50,661 bases of DNA from Methanoculleus sp. UBA208 (GTDB taxonomy: Archaea > Halobacteriota > Methanomicrobia > Methanomicrobiales > Methanoculleaceae): assembly GCF_002498065.1 (NCBI RefSeq), contig NZ_DAFZ01000047.1:1091-51751 (forward strand), in the 5' to 3' direction. Below are positions 1 to 7,787 of the stretch, piece by piece. The notes under the pieces are model-generated. The model was not told where the DNA came from, did no database searches, and saw only the letters and a list, made by a program, of their open reading frames with translations. The number at the start of each line of letters is the position of its first letter. Within the stretch, counting starts at the first letter, position 1. A program made the position numbers and the translations under genes.

Positions 1-279
1 GACTAAGGTAGGATTGAAAGGAGATCTTGCCGTCCGGCCCGAGCACGCCACCAATGTTTGAATTGGACTAAGATGGGATTGAAAGATGCCTGGAGACTTC
101 GCGACGGACAACATCATGTAGTTTGAATTGGATTAAGATAGGATTGAAATTGACGTCCGACGGCGCGATCATCTTCGAGGTCGTCGAGTTTGAATTGGAC
201 TAATGTAGAATTGAAATCCTCCTCACTCGTCATCTGTCATCACCCCCGCCGCTGTTTGATTGGACTCCATCCTGTGAAG
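1..279 (+). CRISPR. CRISPR array, trailer end (partial)
   Basis: Repeats of about 29 nt ending in ATTGAAA lie at 1-19 (partial, cut by the window edge), 56-84, 121-149 and 188-216. A strongly degenerate fifth copy lies at about 254-279. Spacers are 36, 36, 38 and 37 nt, so the degenerate copy still keeps the array spacing. The ATTGAAA 3' end is typical of archaeal type I-B/III repeats and places the leader to the left, outside the window. The visible repeats all differ from each other, as expected at the old, decaying trailer end. No cas gene is visible in the window. I could not identify spacer targets. Confidence 0.9.
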
Positions 280-343
280 TCTTTGACTTCAGCTGAATAA
301 GACGAAAGTGGGTGGCGCCTAGGCCGCGCGCCCTCCCCCTCCC

Positions 344-1177
344 TCAAACCGCTCGTATCACCGCCACCCTCCACTCGACCCCGTGGAGCCCGGCCGTCGT
401 CCAGGCGATCTCTTTCTGCACCGCCTGCCCGCCGTCGGCAGTAAATTCATAGGCCGCGGTGCCGTAGCGCTCGTCGGCGACCCGGCGGGCCACCTCGAGC
501 AGATCGGGGTAGTCGGCGTAGAGCGGGTCCTCAAACGTCATCTTCCCGACCTGGGCCGGGTCGGTGTCGTAGAGCACCCGCCCGTCCGTCTGGATGACCA
601 TCACCTGGTAAGGGGTGCCGTTCGCCGCCGGGCCGGCGACGCCGGCGATCAGGTTCTCCGGCCGGAAGACGACGGAGGCGAACCCGATGAACAGGCTCTC
701 GTTCGTGAAGACGGGCGCCGTGATGACCGTTGCCGGGAAGTCTTCCGCGACCGTTATCACCTCGCTCATGATCGGCCGCTTCGTCGCGAGGATGTGCCGG
801 ACGTGGGCCTGGCCCCGGATCTCCGCGCCCTCGATGCCGCGATACGCCGCCGGTTCGGCGGCGATGATCGTGCCTCCCGCGTCACTGACCGTGCAGTCGA
901 CGATCGACGGATCGGCGGCGGAGAGGTTCGCCAGGACCGCGTGGGCGTCGTCGCCGGAGAGATCGGTCTCCCCGAGGTCGAACGCGGCGTACGCCAGACG
1001 GTCGTCGAGATCCTCGAGTGCTACGGTGATCTCGGACTGAAGGCGGATGAGGAGCGCCGCAGCATCTCCGTCGTTCACGGAGGCGGTCTCCGGCTGGTCC
1101 GGTGCCGCGCAACCGGCGCAGGCGGCGACCAGGATCGCCAGGGCGGCGATGATGCATACATATACGTGAGAACTCAT
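344..1177 (-). CDS. Cache-domain sensor-like lipoprotein
   Basis: This 277-residue secreted protein has an N-terminal hydrophobic segment ending in a lipobox-like AACAGCA stretch (around residues 18-24), so it is probably lipid-anchored outside the membrane. The rest resembles an extracellular Cache/PDC ligand-binding domain: an N-terminal helix, a strand with the D-C-T-V-S-D-A-G-G-T-I pattern, and a second subdomain with V-M-V-I-Q-T-D-G-R-V-L-Y-D-T-D. No kinase, HAMP or methyl-accepting domain follows, so it is a free-standing binding protein. It lies 55 nt downstream of the small-multidrug-export-like gene on the same strand and may be cotranscribed with it. The ligand cannot be told from sequence. 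Confidence 0.75.
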   Translation of the reverse strand: MSSHVYVCIIAALAILVAACAGCAAPDQPETASVNDGDAAALLIRLQSEITVALEDLDDRLAYAAFDLGETDLSGDDAHAVLANLSAADPSIVDCTVSDAGGTIIAAEPAAYRGIEGAEIRGQAHVRHILATKRPIMSEVITVAEDFPATVITAPVFTNESLFIGFASVVFRPENLIAGVAGPAANGTPYQVMVIQTDGRVLYDTDPAQVGKMTFEDPLYADYPDLLEVARRVADERYGTAAYEFTADGGQAVQKEIAWTTAGLHGVEWRVAVIRAV

Positions 1178-1232
1178 CAGGGTCCCTTGAAAAAGGAAAG
1201 GATTCCGGAAAACATAAGTTCTGCTGTTTCCG

Positions 1233-1952
1233 TCACCTGGGCGAGCGTTCCCGGAGGCGTTTTTCGCGCAGCTTCAGGCCGACGACGGCGGCCAGGATGG
1301 CGACGACGATCGCAACCAGGATGCCGGTCCCGAGGGCCGGGTCCTGCCGGTAGATGTCCAGGATCACGTCGGCCCCGAGGGCGATGATGAGGCTGGAGGC
1401 GAGCGACCCGGCGCAGACGCAGGCAAAGACCCTGGCCTTCTCCAGCCCCAGCAGCCGGCCGACGATCGCCCCGTTCATCGCCCCGGTCCCCTGGAGCGGG
1501 AAGAAGACGAAGAAGACGAGCCCGATCGTCGAAAACCGCCTGAGCCAGGGCCGGGTATCGGTGTAGTTCCGGCCAGCCGCCATCCCGCTCTCGAGCAGCC
1601 GGCCGATGAGCGGGATCTTCAGCGCCAGGTCGAAGTTCCAGACGACGAAGAGGGAGACGGCCACGTCGAGAAGAACGATCGCGAGGGTGACGAGCCACCA
1701 GGGGTAGCCCATCACGATCGCGATGGGAATGATCGACTCCTTCCCGGCCGGGGGGACGAAGTAGGCGGCGAGCAGGCCAGAGATGACAAGAAACTGCTGG
1801 TAGGGCTCGATCAGGTAGAGCGCCGCAAAAATTGCCAGAGCAATGATGAACGGGAGGACGAGTTTTATGGGACCGGCAAGGTAGGGGTTTGCGAGGAGGG
1901 CCTTCCAGCCCTCCTCCGGTTCGGATATATTGGTCGTGTTGTCCGCGCTCAT
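1233..1952 (-). CDS. Small multidrug-export family membrane protein
   Basis: The 239-residue product has about five or six hydrophobic segments and a charged C-terminal tail (K-L-R-E-K-R-L-R-E-R). The S-G-L-L-A-A-Y-F-V-P-P-A-G-K-E-S-I-I-P segment and the conserved G-T-G-A-M-N-G-A loop fit the archaeal Sm_multidrug_ex family (COG2426), whose substrate is not established. It appears to head a two-gene unit with the Cache lipoprotein downstream. Family membership is a recognition call. A drug-export role is only the family's name, not something visible here. Confidence 0.7.
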   Translation of the reverse strand: MSADNTTNISEPEEGWKALLANPYLAGPIKLVLPFIIALAIFAALYLIEPYQQFLVISGLLAAYFVPPAGKESIIPIAIVMGYPWWLVTLAIVLLDVAVSLFVVWNFDLALKIPLIGRLLESGMAAGRNYTDTRPWLRRFSTIGLVFFVFFPLQGTGAMNGAIVGRLLGLEKARVFACVCAGSLASSLIIALGADVILDIYRQDPALGTGILVAIVVAILAAVVGLKLREKRLRERSPR

Positions 1953-2064
1953 GGGTCGATCTCCGGGCGGGAGACCCTCAGTTCAGGTTTGAGGTTTCCG
2001 GATAAATACGTTATCTGCAGAGGTTCCAGCAGGTTCAAGTTCATGCAGCGCGAGGATAGGGAGC

Positions 2065-2331
2065 ATGGTTCCCGTTCCTGTTACCCGGCCGCCCCGCCCC
2101 CTCCCCGTCGTCGATGTCGGCACCCGGGAGAGCGCTCTGTGCACGATCGCCAACGTCGGGACCGCACTTGAAACCCTGCGCGAGGTGAGAAAGCACGTCC
2201 GCGGCGACCATAAGCGCCGCCTCGACGAGGTCGCGGTGATCCTCCGGGTGGTCGCGCTCGATGCCCAGGCGACCTATGCCATAACCGACGAAGAGGCCCG
2301 GGCCTTCATCCGGGACTGCCGTTCAAGGTGA
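2065..2331 (+). CDS. Conserved hypothetical protein, 88 aa
   Basis: This small, mostly helical soluble protein opens with a basic/proline-rich tail followed by V-V-D-V-G-T-R-E-S-A-L-C-T-I-A-N-V-G and ends in an acidic/basic helix. I do not recognise a family. Support for its reality: a GATAGGGAG ribosome-binding-like stretch just upstream of the ATG, an A/T-rich promoter-like stretch around 1999-2008, and codon use like the neighbours. Its 3' end overlaps the convergent DUF885 gene by 26 nt. Confidence 0.55.
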   Translation: MVPVPVTRPPRPLPVVDVGTRESALCTIANVGTALETLREVRKHVRGDHKRRLDEVAVILRVVALDAQATYAITDEEARAFIRDCRSR

Positions 2332-3571
2332 GGTCGCCGGGCAGCACCGGCTCGGTGAGGACGTGGGCGAAGCGTTCCCACCGGTCCGCCCCGCTCCCGA
2401 CGTAGTCACGGACGAGCCGGTACCCCTGCGCGAGAGCCACCGGGTAGGCCCGAAACTCCTCGATGAACCGGAGGTGGGCCTCCGCTGCCTCCGGATCGAG
2501 GAGGAGAACGTCCCGGAGGAGTCCGCACGCCTCCTCACGCGAGAGCGCGCCGTCGAGCAATCCCCTGGCCACCCGGGTATTCCCCGGGAAGAGCAGGTCC
2601 GTGGCCGTGGTGCTGACGGCATCGACGAGAGCAGCATCCGCCGGGTCGAACCCGGCCAGCGGGAAGAGGACCTCCTCCAGGAACCGCACCCGTTCGGGTG
2701 CGGGAAAGATCATCTCCTCGCCGAGCCGTGCGGCGCCTTCGGCGACCGTCGCGAGCGGCGACGCGAGCGGGACGACCGAGTGCTCGATCCAGCCCCGGGC
2801 ACGGACGAGGGCTGCCTCCCGAACCGCCCGCATCGTGTGGTGGCCGGGATAACCCTCGTGGCAGGCGTGGGTGAGGGGCCGGTCGACGGTGACCGGCAGA
2901 TCGGCGTTCACCCGGACGAGGCTCGTCCCGTCACCGAGGTAGCGGTTGTGAGCTTCCCACGGCTCCCCGGTGACGTACGCGACCTCGAGGCGCTCCCCCG
3001 CCGGGAGCGGCAGGTGCTCCGCGGTCCGGCGGCGGCTCTCGGCAAATGCGGCCGCAAAAACCGGCTCCAGCCGGTCCGGCGGGATGGCGAACGAGTCCAT
3101 GAACGTCCGGTAACGCCCGGCAAGGTCGCCGTTCCCCGGGAGGTCGGCATCGAGCGCCGCGTGCAGCCCCTCGTACCAGGTGGGGTCGTCCTCCGGCGCC
3201 GCGACCCCGAAGAGCGCCTCCGTCTCGGCATCGAAGGCGAGGCCCTTCCCCGCAAGAATCCCGGCGCGGGCCTCGAGCGCCCGGACCATGCCCCGGAGGT
3301 AAGCGTGGCGCATGCGCCCGGCGTCCTCCAGCCGGTCGGGCTCGATCCGGTCCAGAGTGGCGAGAAGGTCGGCGGCGTACCCGGCGATGCGGTCCGGCGG
3401 GACCGTGACCGTGAGCGCCTCCTCCCGCACCGCCGCCGGACCGAAGTAAGCGTCCACATAGATCGGGTCGTGCACCCCGAGCCAGAGCACGCATTTGACG
3501 TAAAACCGTGCGACGGCATCAAGATCCCTGGCCTCGGCGGCACTTCCTCCGGTATGAGTGAATGGTTCCAT
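2306..3571 (-). CDS. DUF885 family metallopeptidase-like protein
   Basis: The 421-residue protein carries the family motif H-E-G-Y-P-G-H-H at residues 238-245, an HExxH-like zinc-site variant characteristic of DUF885 proteins, which are predicted to be zinc carboxypeptidase/aminopeptidase-like. The long helical N-terminal half and the arginine-rich stretch before residue 190 fit the family. There is no signal peptide, so it should be cytoplasmic. It is monocistronic, between convergent (left) and divergent (right) genes. The substrate is unknown. Archaeal members are usually shorter than the roughly 550-residue bacterial forms, as here. Confidence 0.75.
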   Translation of the reverse strand: MEPFTHTGGSAAEARDLDAVARFYVKCVLWLGVHDPIYVDAYFGPAAVREEALTVTVPPDRIAGYAADLLATLDRIEPDRLEDAGRMRHAYLRGMVRALEARAGILAGKGLAFDAETEALFGVAAPEDDPTWYEGLHAALDADLPGNGDLAGRYRTFMDSFAIPPDRLEPVFAAAFAESRRRTAEHLPLPAGERLEVAYVTGEPWEAHNRYLGDGTSLVRVNADLPVTVDRPLTHACHEGYPGHHTMRAVREAALVRARGWIEHSVVPLASPLATVAEGAARLGEEMIFPAPERVRFLEEVLFPLAGFDPADAALVDAVSTTATDLLFPGNTRVARGLLDGALSREEACGLLRDVLLLDPEAAEAHLRFIEEFRAYPVALAQGYRLVRDYVGSGADRWERFAHVLTEPVLPGDLTLNGSPG

Positions 3572-3689
3572 CTGTCAGTTCCCGGGGATGTGTGGGCTCT
3601 AAGAATACTTAATCGGCATGATCTGCCTTTGCTCTTCCCCGGCCCCGCCTGCAGAGGGTTTAACCGGTCCGGCACCAACCTCAGGTGTG

Positions 3690-4238
3690 ATGAACGAGTC
3701 GCTCCGGCAGGTCGTCCACCTCATCTTCGGTCTCGGGATTGCGGGTTTTGTCCTCCTCTTCGACCGCGATCTCGCCCTCTCCGTCCTCATGCTCGCTCTC
3801 TTCGTGGGGTTCATCCTCTCCGACGCCATCTCCCGGGGCTACACCATCCCGGTCGTCTCGAGAATCATCGCGGGGCTTGAGCGGCGGGATGCCGCCCCGG
3901 GCAAAGGGGCGCTCTTCTTCGCGCTCGGAGCTCTCTTCTGCCTGGTCTTCTTTGCTAAAGAGGTCGCCTTCATGGGGCTCGTGGTGCTCGCGCTCCTCGA
4001 CAGCGTCACCACGCTCGTCGGCGTCAGGTTCGGCAGGACCCGGATCTACAACCACAAGTCCCTCGAGGGGACGCTTGCCGGAATCGCGGTGACGGCGATC
4101 GTTCTCTGTCTTCTCGTCCCGCCGGCGATCGCCTTCACGACGGCTGCGGCCACGGCCCTCGCCGAACTGGTGAGCCCCGTGGACGACAACCTTGTCATCC
4201 CGGTCGTGGCCTGCCTCGTTCTTGCGCTGCTGCTCTGA
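3690..4238 (+). CDS. CTP-dependent polyprenol/phytol kinase-like membrane protein
   Basis: This 182-residue integral membrane protein has about six hydrophobic segments. The region around residues 115-145 (A-L-L-D-S-V-T-T-L-V-G-V-R-F-G then K-S-L-E-G-T-L-A-G) matches the CTP-binding signature of the dolichol kinase / phytol kinase / diacylglycerol cytidylyltransferase-related family (SEC59/VTE5 type). In archaea such proteins are thought to phosphorylate isoprenoid alcohols using CTP. I start at the ATG at 3690, with AGGTGT just upstream. An upstream in-frame start at 3618 would add 24 residues unlike the family. The exact substrate is inferred only. Confidence 0.75.
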   Translation: MNESLRQVVHLIFGLGIAGFVLLFDRDLALSVLMLALFVGFILSDAISRGYTIPVVSRIIAGLERRDAAPGKGALFFALGALFCLVFFAKEVAFMGLVVLALLDSVTTLVGVRFGRTRIYNHKSLEGTLAGIAVTAIVLCLLVPPAIAFTTAAATALAELVSPVDDNLVIPVVACLVLALLL

Positions 4239-4312
4239 GTTAGTTGAACCGCCCGGTTCAATCAATGTATAAAGGTCCACCCCGATCTCTCTACCACCAG
4301 AGGTGAAGATAG

Positions 4313-4993
4313 GTGAAGCGCATCATTGCAGCAGCCATGATCATCTTCCTCCTCCTCCCGGGATTCGCGGCCGCCGCTTCCGGGAGCTACGGCAGCCCGG
4401 GAGGAGAGCAGGTCGGGAACGGCGAGACGAACACGACACCGGGAGGAGAACTGCGGGTGAGGGCGGAGGAGAATGCAACCCTCCGCGCGGAAGAGAGGGT
4501 CCTTGACCGGGAGCGGGTGAGGACGGAGGAGAACGAGACGTCCGGGGACCGGGTGCGGGCTTCGGAGAACGCGACCCCTCAGGGGGGAGAGTTCGCCCCT
4601 GACCGGAACCAGGTCCGGCTCGCCGTCCACGCTCTGCTCGGCGCTGAGAACCGGACCGGCGGCATAGGGGAGAACGTCTCCGCCATCGCCCGGGAGATTA
4701 ACAACTCGGTCCGGAAGACCTTCGAGGCCGAGGAGCAGATCCGGGCCCGGCACGGCTTCATGCGGTTCCTCTTCGGGGGCGATGCACAGGCCGCACGGCT
4801 GATCGAGGAGGAGGCGCAGCGGAACCAGGAGCGTGCCACGGAACTCCGGCGCCTGATCGAGAACTGCACCTGCGACGACGAAACCCGGACGATGCTCCAG
4901 GAGCAGGTCCGGACAATCGAGCAGGAGCAGGACCGGCTGAGAACACTTGCGAACGAGGAGATGCAGGTTCGGGGCCTCTTTTCCTGGCGGTAG
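4313..4993 (+). CDS. Secreted coiled-coil protein of unknown function
   Basis: The product (226 aa from a GTG start) has a clear signal peptide (M-K-R-I-I-A-A-A-M-I-I-F-L-L-L-P-G-F-A-A-A-A). A low-complexity section rich in E, R, N and T (about residues 25-100) follows, then a long heptad-patterned helix to the C-terminus. Two cysteines (N-C-T-C-D-D) interrupt the coiled coil near residue 183. AGGTGA at 4301-4306 is well placed for the GTG at 4313, and ATGTATAAAGG near 4265 is a promoter candidate. I do not recognise the family. An extracytoplasmic structural or adaptor role is a guess. Confidence 0.6.
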   Translation: MKRIIAAAMIIFLLLPGFAAAASGSYGSPGGEQVGNGETNTTPGGELRVRAEENATLRAEERVLDRERVRTEENETSGDRVRASENATPQGGEFAPDRNQVRLAVHALLGAENRTGGIGENVSAIAREINNSVRKTFEAEEQIRARHGFMRFLFGGDAQAARLIEEEAQRNQERATELRRLIENCTCDDETRTMLQEQVRTIEQEQDRLRTLANEEMQVRGLFSWR

Positions 4994-5006
4994 AACCCCC
5001 GGCCTT

Positions 5007-5990
5007 TTATTTCCTTTCTTCTAACCACTCGCAGAGTGCAGGCCGGTCGCACTCCGGGCAGGTGGTGAAGACCCCGCAGGCGGCGCAGTCCTCGCCGGTG
5101 CAGGGCTGGACCCGGATCGTGACGTTCGCCCGGGGGAATTCCCGCCGGACATCGTCCTCCACCTGTTTCACGATGCCGTACGCCTCTTCGAGGGTCGCGG
5201 TCCGCGGAACGACCAGATGAAGGTCCACAAACCTGTTCGGCCCCGACCGGCGGGTCCGGAGCCGGTGGAAATCGATGACGTCCGTACAGTACCCGCTGAT
5301 GATCTCCCGGATCCGTGCCTCTTCGTCGGCGGGGAGACTCCGGTCGACGAGGTCCTCGAACGAGCGCCGGATGAGATCGAATGCCGCCCGGAGGATGATG
5401 GCGGCGACCGCGAGCGCGACAAGTGAGTCGAGCACCACGAGGCCGGTCAGCCGGATCAGGATTAGCCCTGCCACGACCCCGGCAGAGGTGTAGACGTCTG
5501 TGCGCAGGTGCCAGGCGTCGCTCTCGAGCGCGATCGACCCGGTCTTCTTCGCCACCGCCATCAGCCGGGAAGAGACGTATATGTTCACCCCGGCCGAGAG
5601 CAGCATGACGACGATGCCGAGCCCGAGCCCCTCGACATTCAGCGTCCCTTCCCCGCCGAGGAGATTTTTCGCCGCTTCGTTGATGATCAGGGCGGCGGCC
5701 GCGAGGATCAGGACCGCCTCGAGGAGTCCCGATATGCTCTCGTACTTCCCGTGCCCGAAGGTGTGGCACTCGTCGGGGGGCCGGGCCGACTGCCTGACCG
5801 AGAAGTAGGCGATGACAGCGGCTATCAGGTCGATGGCAGAGTGGATCGCCTCGGATATGATACCGACCGATCCGATGGCGAAACCGACGGCAAGTTTCGC
5901 CACGACCAGAAGCGTGTTCGACGCGACCGAGAGGCGTGCGGTCTTCTCTTTGAGCACGCCATCCTGTTCTCCCGAAACGACCGCTTCCAT
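5007..5990 (-). CDS. Cation diffusion facilitator (CDF) metal transporter
   Basis: This is a typical CDF exporter: about six membrane segments with the metal-site residues of segment II (S-E-A-I-H-S-A-I-D) and segment V (D-A-W-H-L-R-T-D-V), then a cytoplasmic domain with H-R-L-R-T-R-R-S-G-P and D-L-H-L-V-V-P. The C-terminal extension is cysteine-rich (C-T-G-E-D-C-A-A-C and C-P-E-C-D), probably an extra metal-sensing or binding tail. I choose the internal ATG at 5990, with GAGGGTGA upstream. An in-frame ATG at 6044 would add 18 residues but falls within the intergenic hairpin cluster. Metal specificity (Zn, Co, Fe or Mn) is not readable. Confidence 0.85.
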   Translation of the reverse strand: MEAVVSGEQDGVLKEKTARLSVASNTLLVVAKLAVGFAIGSVGIISEAIHSAIDLIAAVIAYFSVRQSARPPDECHTFGHGKYESISGLLEAVLILAAAALIINEAAKNLLGGEGTLNVEGLGLGIVVMLLSAGVNIYVSSRLMAVAKKTGSIALESDAWHLRTDVYTSAGVVAGLILIRLTGLVVLDSLVALAVAAIILRAAFDLIRRSFEDLVDRSLPADEEARIREIISGYCTDVIDFHRLRTRRSGPNRFVDLHLVVPRTATLEEAYGIVKQVEDDVRREFPRANVTIRVQPCTGEDCAACGVFTTCPECDRPALCEWLEERK

Positions 5991-6032
5991 GACTGATGAG
6001 TGTTCACCCTCCACCGGGATAGGGTTTGTCGT

Positions 6033-6168
6033 CCCGGAGGGCATTCTCCCGAAGGGAGGAGGGCCGTAGGATCCCGGAGGCTGCCGCAGGCAGCCGGAGG
6101 GATCCCGAAGGAAGGACGCCTGAAAGAAGGACTTCCGGAGGGATCTCCGGAGGCTGCCGCAGGCAGCC
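6033..6168. repeat. Cluster of GNA-triloop hairpins between CDF gene and pyk
   Basis: This stretch is packed with short perfect inverted repeats. CCC/GGG closes a GGA loop at 6033-6041. CTCCC/GGGAG closes GAA at 6046-6058. GGCTGCC/GGCAGCC closes GCA at 6079-6095, itself nested between GGATCCC (6069-6075) and GGGATCC (6099-6105) with GGA on both sides. The 21-nt segment containing the third hairpin recurs as a direct repeat (6075-6095 and 6148-6168). It may act as transcript ends for pyk, or be a REP-like repeat. Confidence 0.65.
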
Positions 6169-6174
6169 CTTCTC

Positions 6175-7674
6175 TCAATCGACCGTCAGGATGATGAGCG
6201 AGTCGGTCCCTTCACGCCCGGGGGACACTCCTTCGGTCAGCACCACGCGCTCGCCGGGCTCGATAAGCCCCGAGTCCCGGATCGAGTCGAGGATCGCCCC
6301 GTGCCAGTACTCCTTCTCGCTCCGGATCAGGAACGGGCATACCCCGTAGGAGAACGCCAGGAACTTGAAGGTGCTCGGGTTCCGGGTGAACGCGAGGATC
6401 CAGGCCTCGGGTTTGAACCGGGAGATATTTCGGGGTGTGCTCCCGGAGCGGGTGGGCGTCAGCACGTACCGGATGCCGAGCGCGTCCAGCGCCTCGATGA
6501 CGTTTAAGGAGACGACGTCGTTGACGGTGATCTCTTGACGCCCCTTCCCCCGCCGGAAGTAATCGAGCGGGCCGCACCCTGCCCCGACGCTTGCACGTTT
6601 CTCCTCGGTCGAGCGGGCGATCTTCGCCATCATCGCGACCGTCTCGACCGGGTATTTCCCGATGGACGTCTCCTCCGAGAGCATGACGGCGTCCGTTCCG
6701 TCGAGAATGGCGTTCGCGACATCGGTCACCTCCGCCCGGGTCGGCCGGATGTTGTCGGTCATCGACATCAGCATCTGGGTGGCGGTGATCGCCGGCCGGC
6801 CGAGGATGTTGGCCTTCTGGATGATCCGCTTCTGCACCGCAGGAACCTCCTCGATGGGGGTCTGGACCCCGAGGTCGCCCCGGGCGATCATGACCCCGTC
6901 GGCCTCCCGGAGGATCTCGGCGAGGTTTGCGAGCGCCTCCTGCCGCTCGATCTTCGCGATCACACGGATGGACTTCCCGGCCCGTGCAGCATACTCCCGG
7001 GCTTTCCGGATATCCTCCGCCCGTTCGATGAAGGATATGCTGAAAGTATCGAGCCCTTCGCCGAGCCCGAACTCGATGCACTCGAGGTCCCGCTCGGTCA
7101 GGGCGCTGACCGCGAGAATCCCCCCGCCCCCGACGAGGCTCATCCCCTTGCGCGAGAGGAGGGGGCCGCCGACGACCACCGTCGCCCGGACATCGGTCTC
7201 CCCTACCTCGTCGACCCGGATCTGGAGGAACCCGTCGCTGAGGTAGATGGTGCTTCCAGGCGAGACCAGTTGCGGGAACTGCTTGAAGTCGACGGGGATC
7301 ACGGAGGGGTCGTCCGATGCCGGGGCGGCGACAAGGGTGACGGTCTCCCCCTTCCGGAGCGTCATGGGCTCTTCTGCGAGGATGCCTACCCGGATCTTCG
7401 GCCCCGGCAGGTCGAGCAGGATCGTGACCGGGAGGTCCGCATCCTCCGCAGCGGCGCGGATGTTTTTGATATTCTCCCGGTGCTCGTCGAACGAGCCGTG
7501 GGAGAGGTTGAGCCGGGCGACGTTCATGCCTGAGAGGATCATCCGGGCGAGCACCTCCCGGGAGCGTGACGAGGGCCCGATGGTACAGACAATCTTCGTT
7601 TTGTGGTCGGGCAGGGGCATCCGCTTCCGTTTCACCTGCTCCGATATCTGCTGCAGCACCTGTTCGAGCATCAT
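6175..7674 (-). CDS. pyk: Pyruvate kinase
   Basis: This enzyme converts phosphoenolpyruvate and ADP to pyruvate and ATP. The product is about 499 aa from the ATG at 7674. It contains K-T-K-I-V-C-T-I-G-P-S-S-R-S near the N-terminus, N-L-S-H-G-S, the catalytic lysine segment (I-A-K-I-E-R-Q-E), the Mg-binding M-I-A-R-G-D-L-G-V and the R-P-T-R-A-E-V-T-D-V-A-N hinge. The C-terminal domain is complete. The start is uncertain: an ATG at 7698 would add 8 residues, and the first residue shared with relatives is near the internal M-P-L-P-D-H-K, which would give about 481 aa. It stands alone, reading toward the hairpin cluster downstream. Confidence 0.92.
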   Translation of the reverse strand: MMLEQVLQQISEQVKRKRMPLPDHKTKIVCTIGPSSRSREVLARMILSGMNVARLNLSHGSFDEHRENIKNIRAAAEDADLPVTILLDLPGPKIRVGILAEEPMTLRKGETVTLVAAPASDDPSVIPVDFKQFPQLVSPGSTIYLSDGFLQIRVDEVGETDVRATVVVGGPLLSRKGMSLVGGGGILAVSALTERDLECIEFGLGEGLDTFSISFIERAEDIRKAREYAARAGKSIRVIAKIERQEALANLAEILREADGVMIARGDLGVQTPIEEVPAVQKRIIQKANILGRPAITATQMLMSMTDNIRPTRAEVTDVANAILDGTDAVMLSEETSIGKYPVETVAMMAKIARSTEEKRASVGAGCGPLDYFRRGKGRQEITVNDVVSLNVIEALDALGIRYVLTPTRSGSTPRNISRFKPEAWILAFTRNPSTFKFLAFSYGVCPFLIRSEKEYWHGAILDSIRDSGLIEPGERVVLTEGVSPGREGTDSLIILTVD

Positions 7675-7787
7675 GGGGTACCCTTCGGGTACCGGCATCG
7701 GATTAACCTTCGCCCGGCGGTCCCGGAGGGTCCGGGAAAACGGATATGCAGAGCCTAAGCGCCCGCCAGGGAGACGTGCGGCTCCCT

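Noticed and set aside
383..1387. Long plus-strand frame (334 aa) opposite the Cache and membrane-protein genes
   Set aside because: Rich in Arg/Gly/Pro/Asp, no recognisable domain, fully antisense to two well-supported genes.
2363..3880. 505-aa plus-strand frame
   Set aside because: Antisense to the DUF885 gene whose HEGYPGHH motif is clear; composition is that of a GC shadow.
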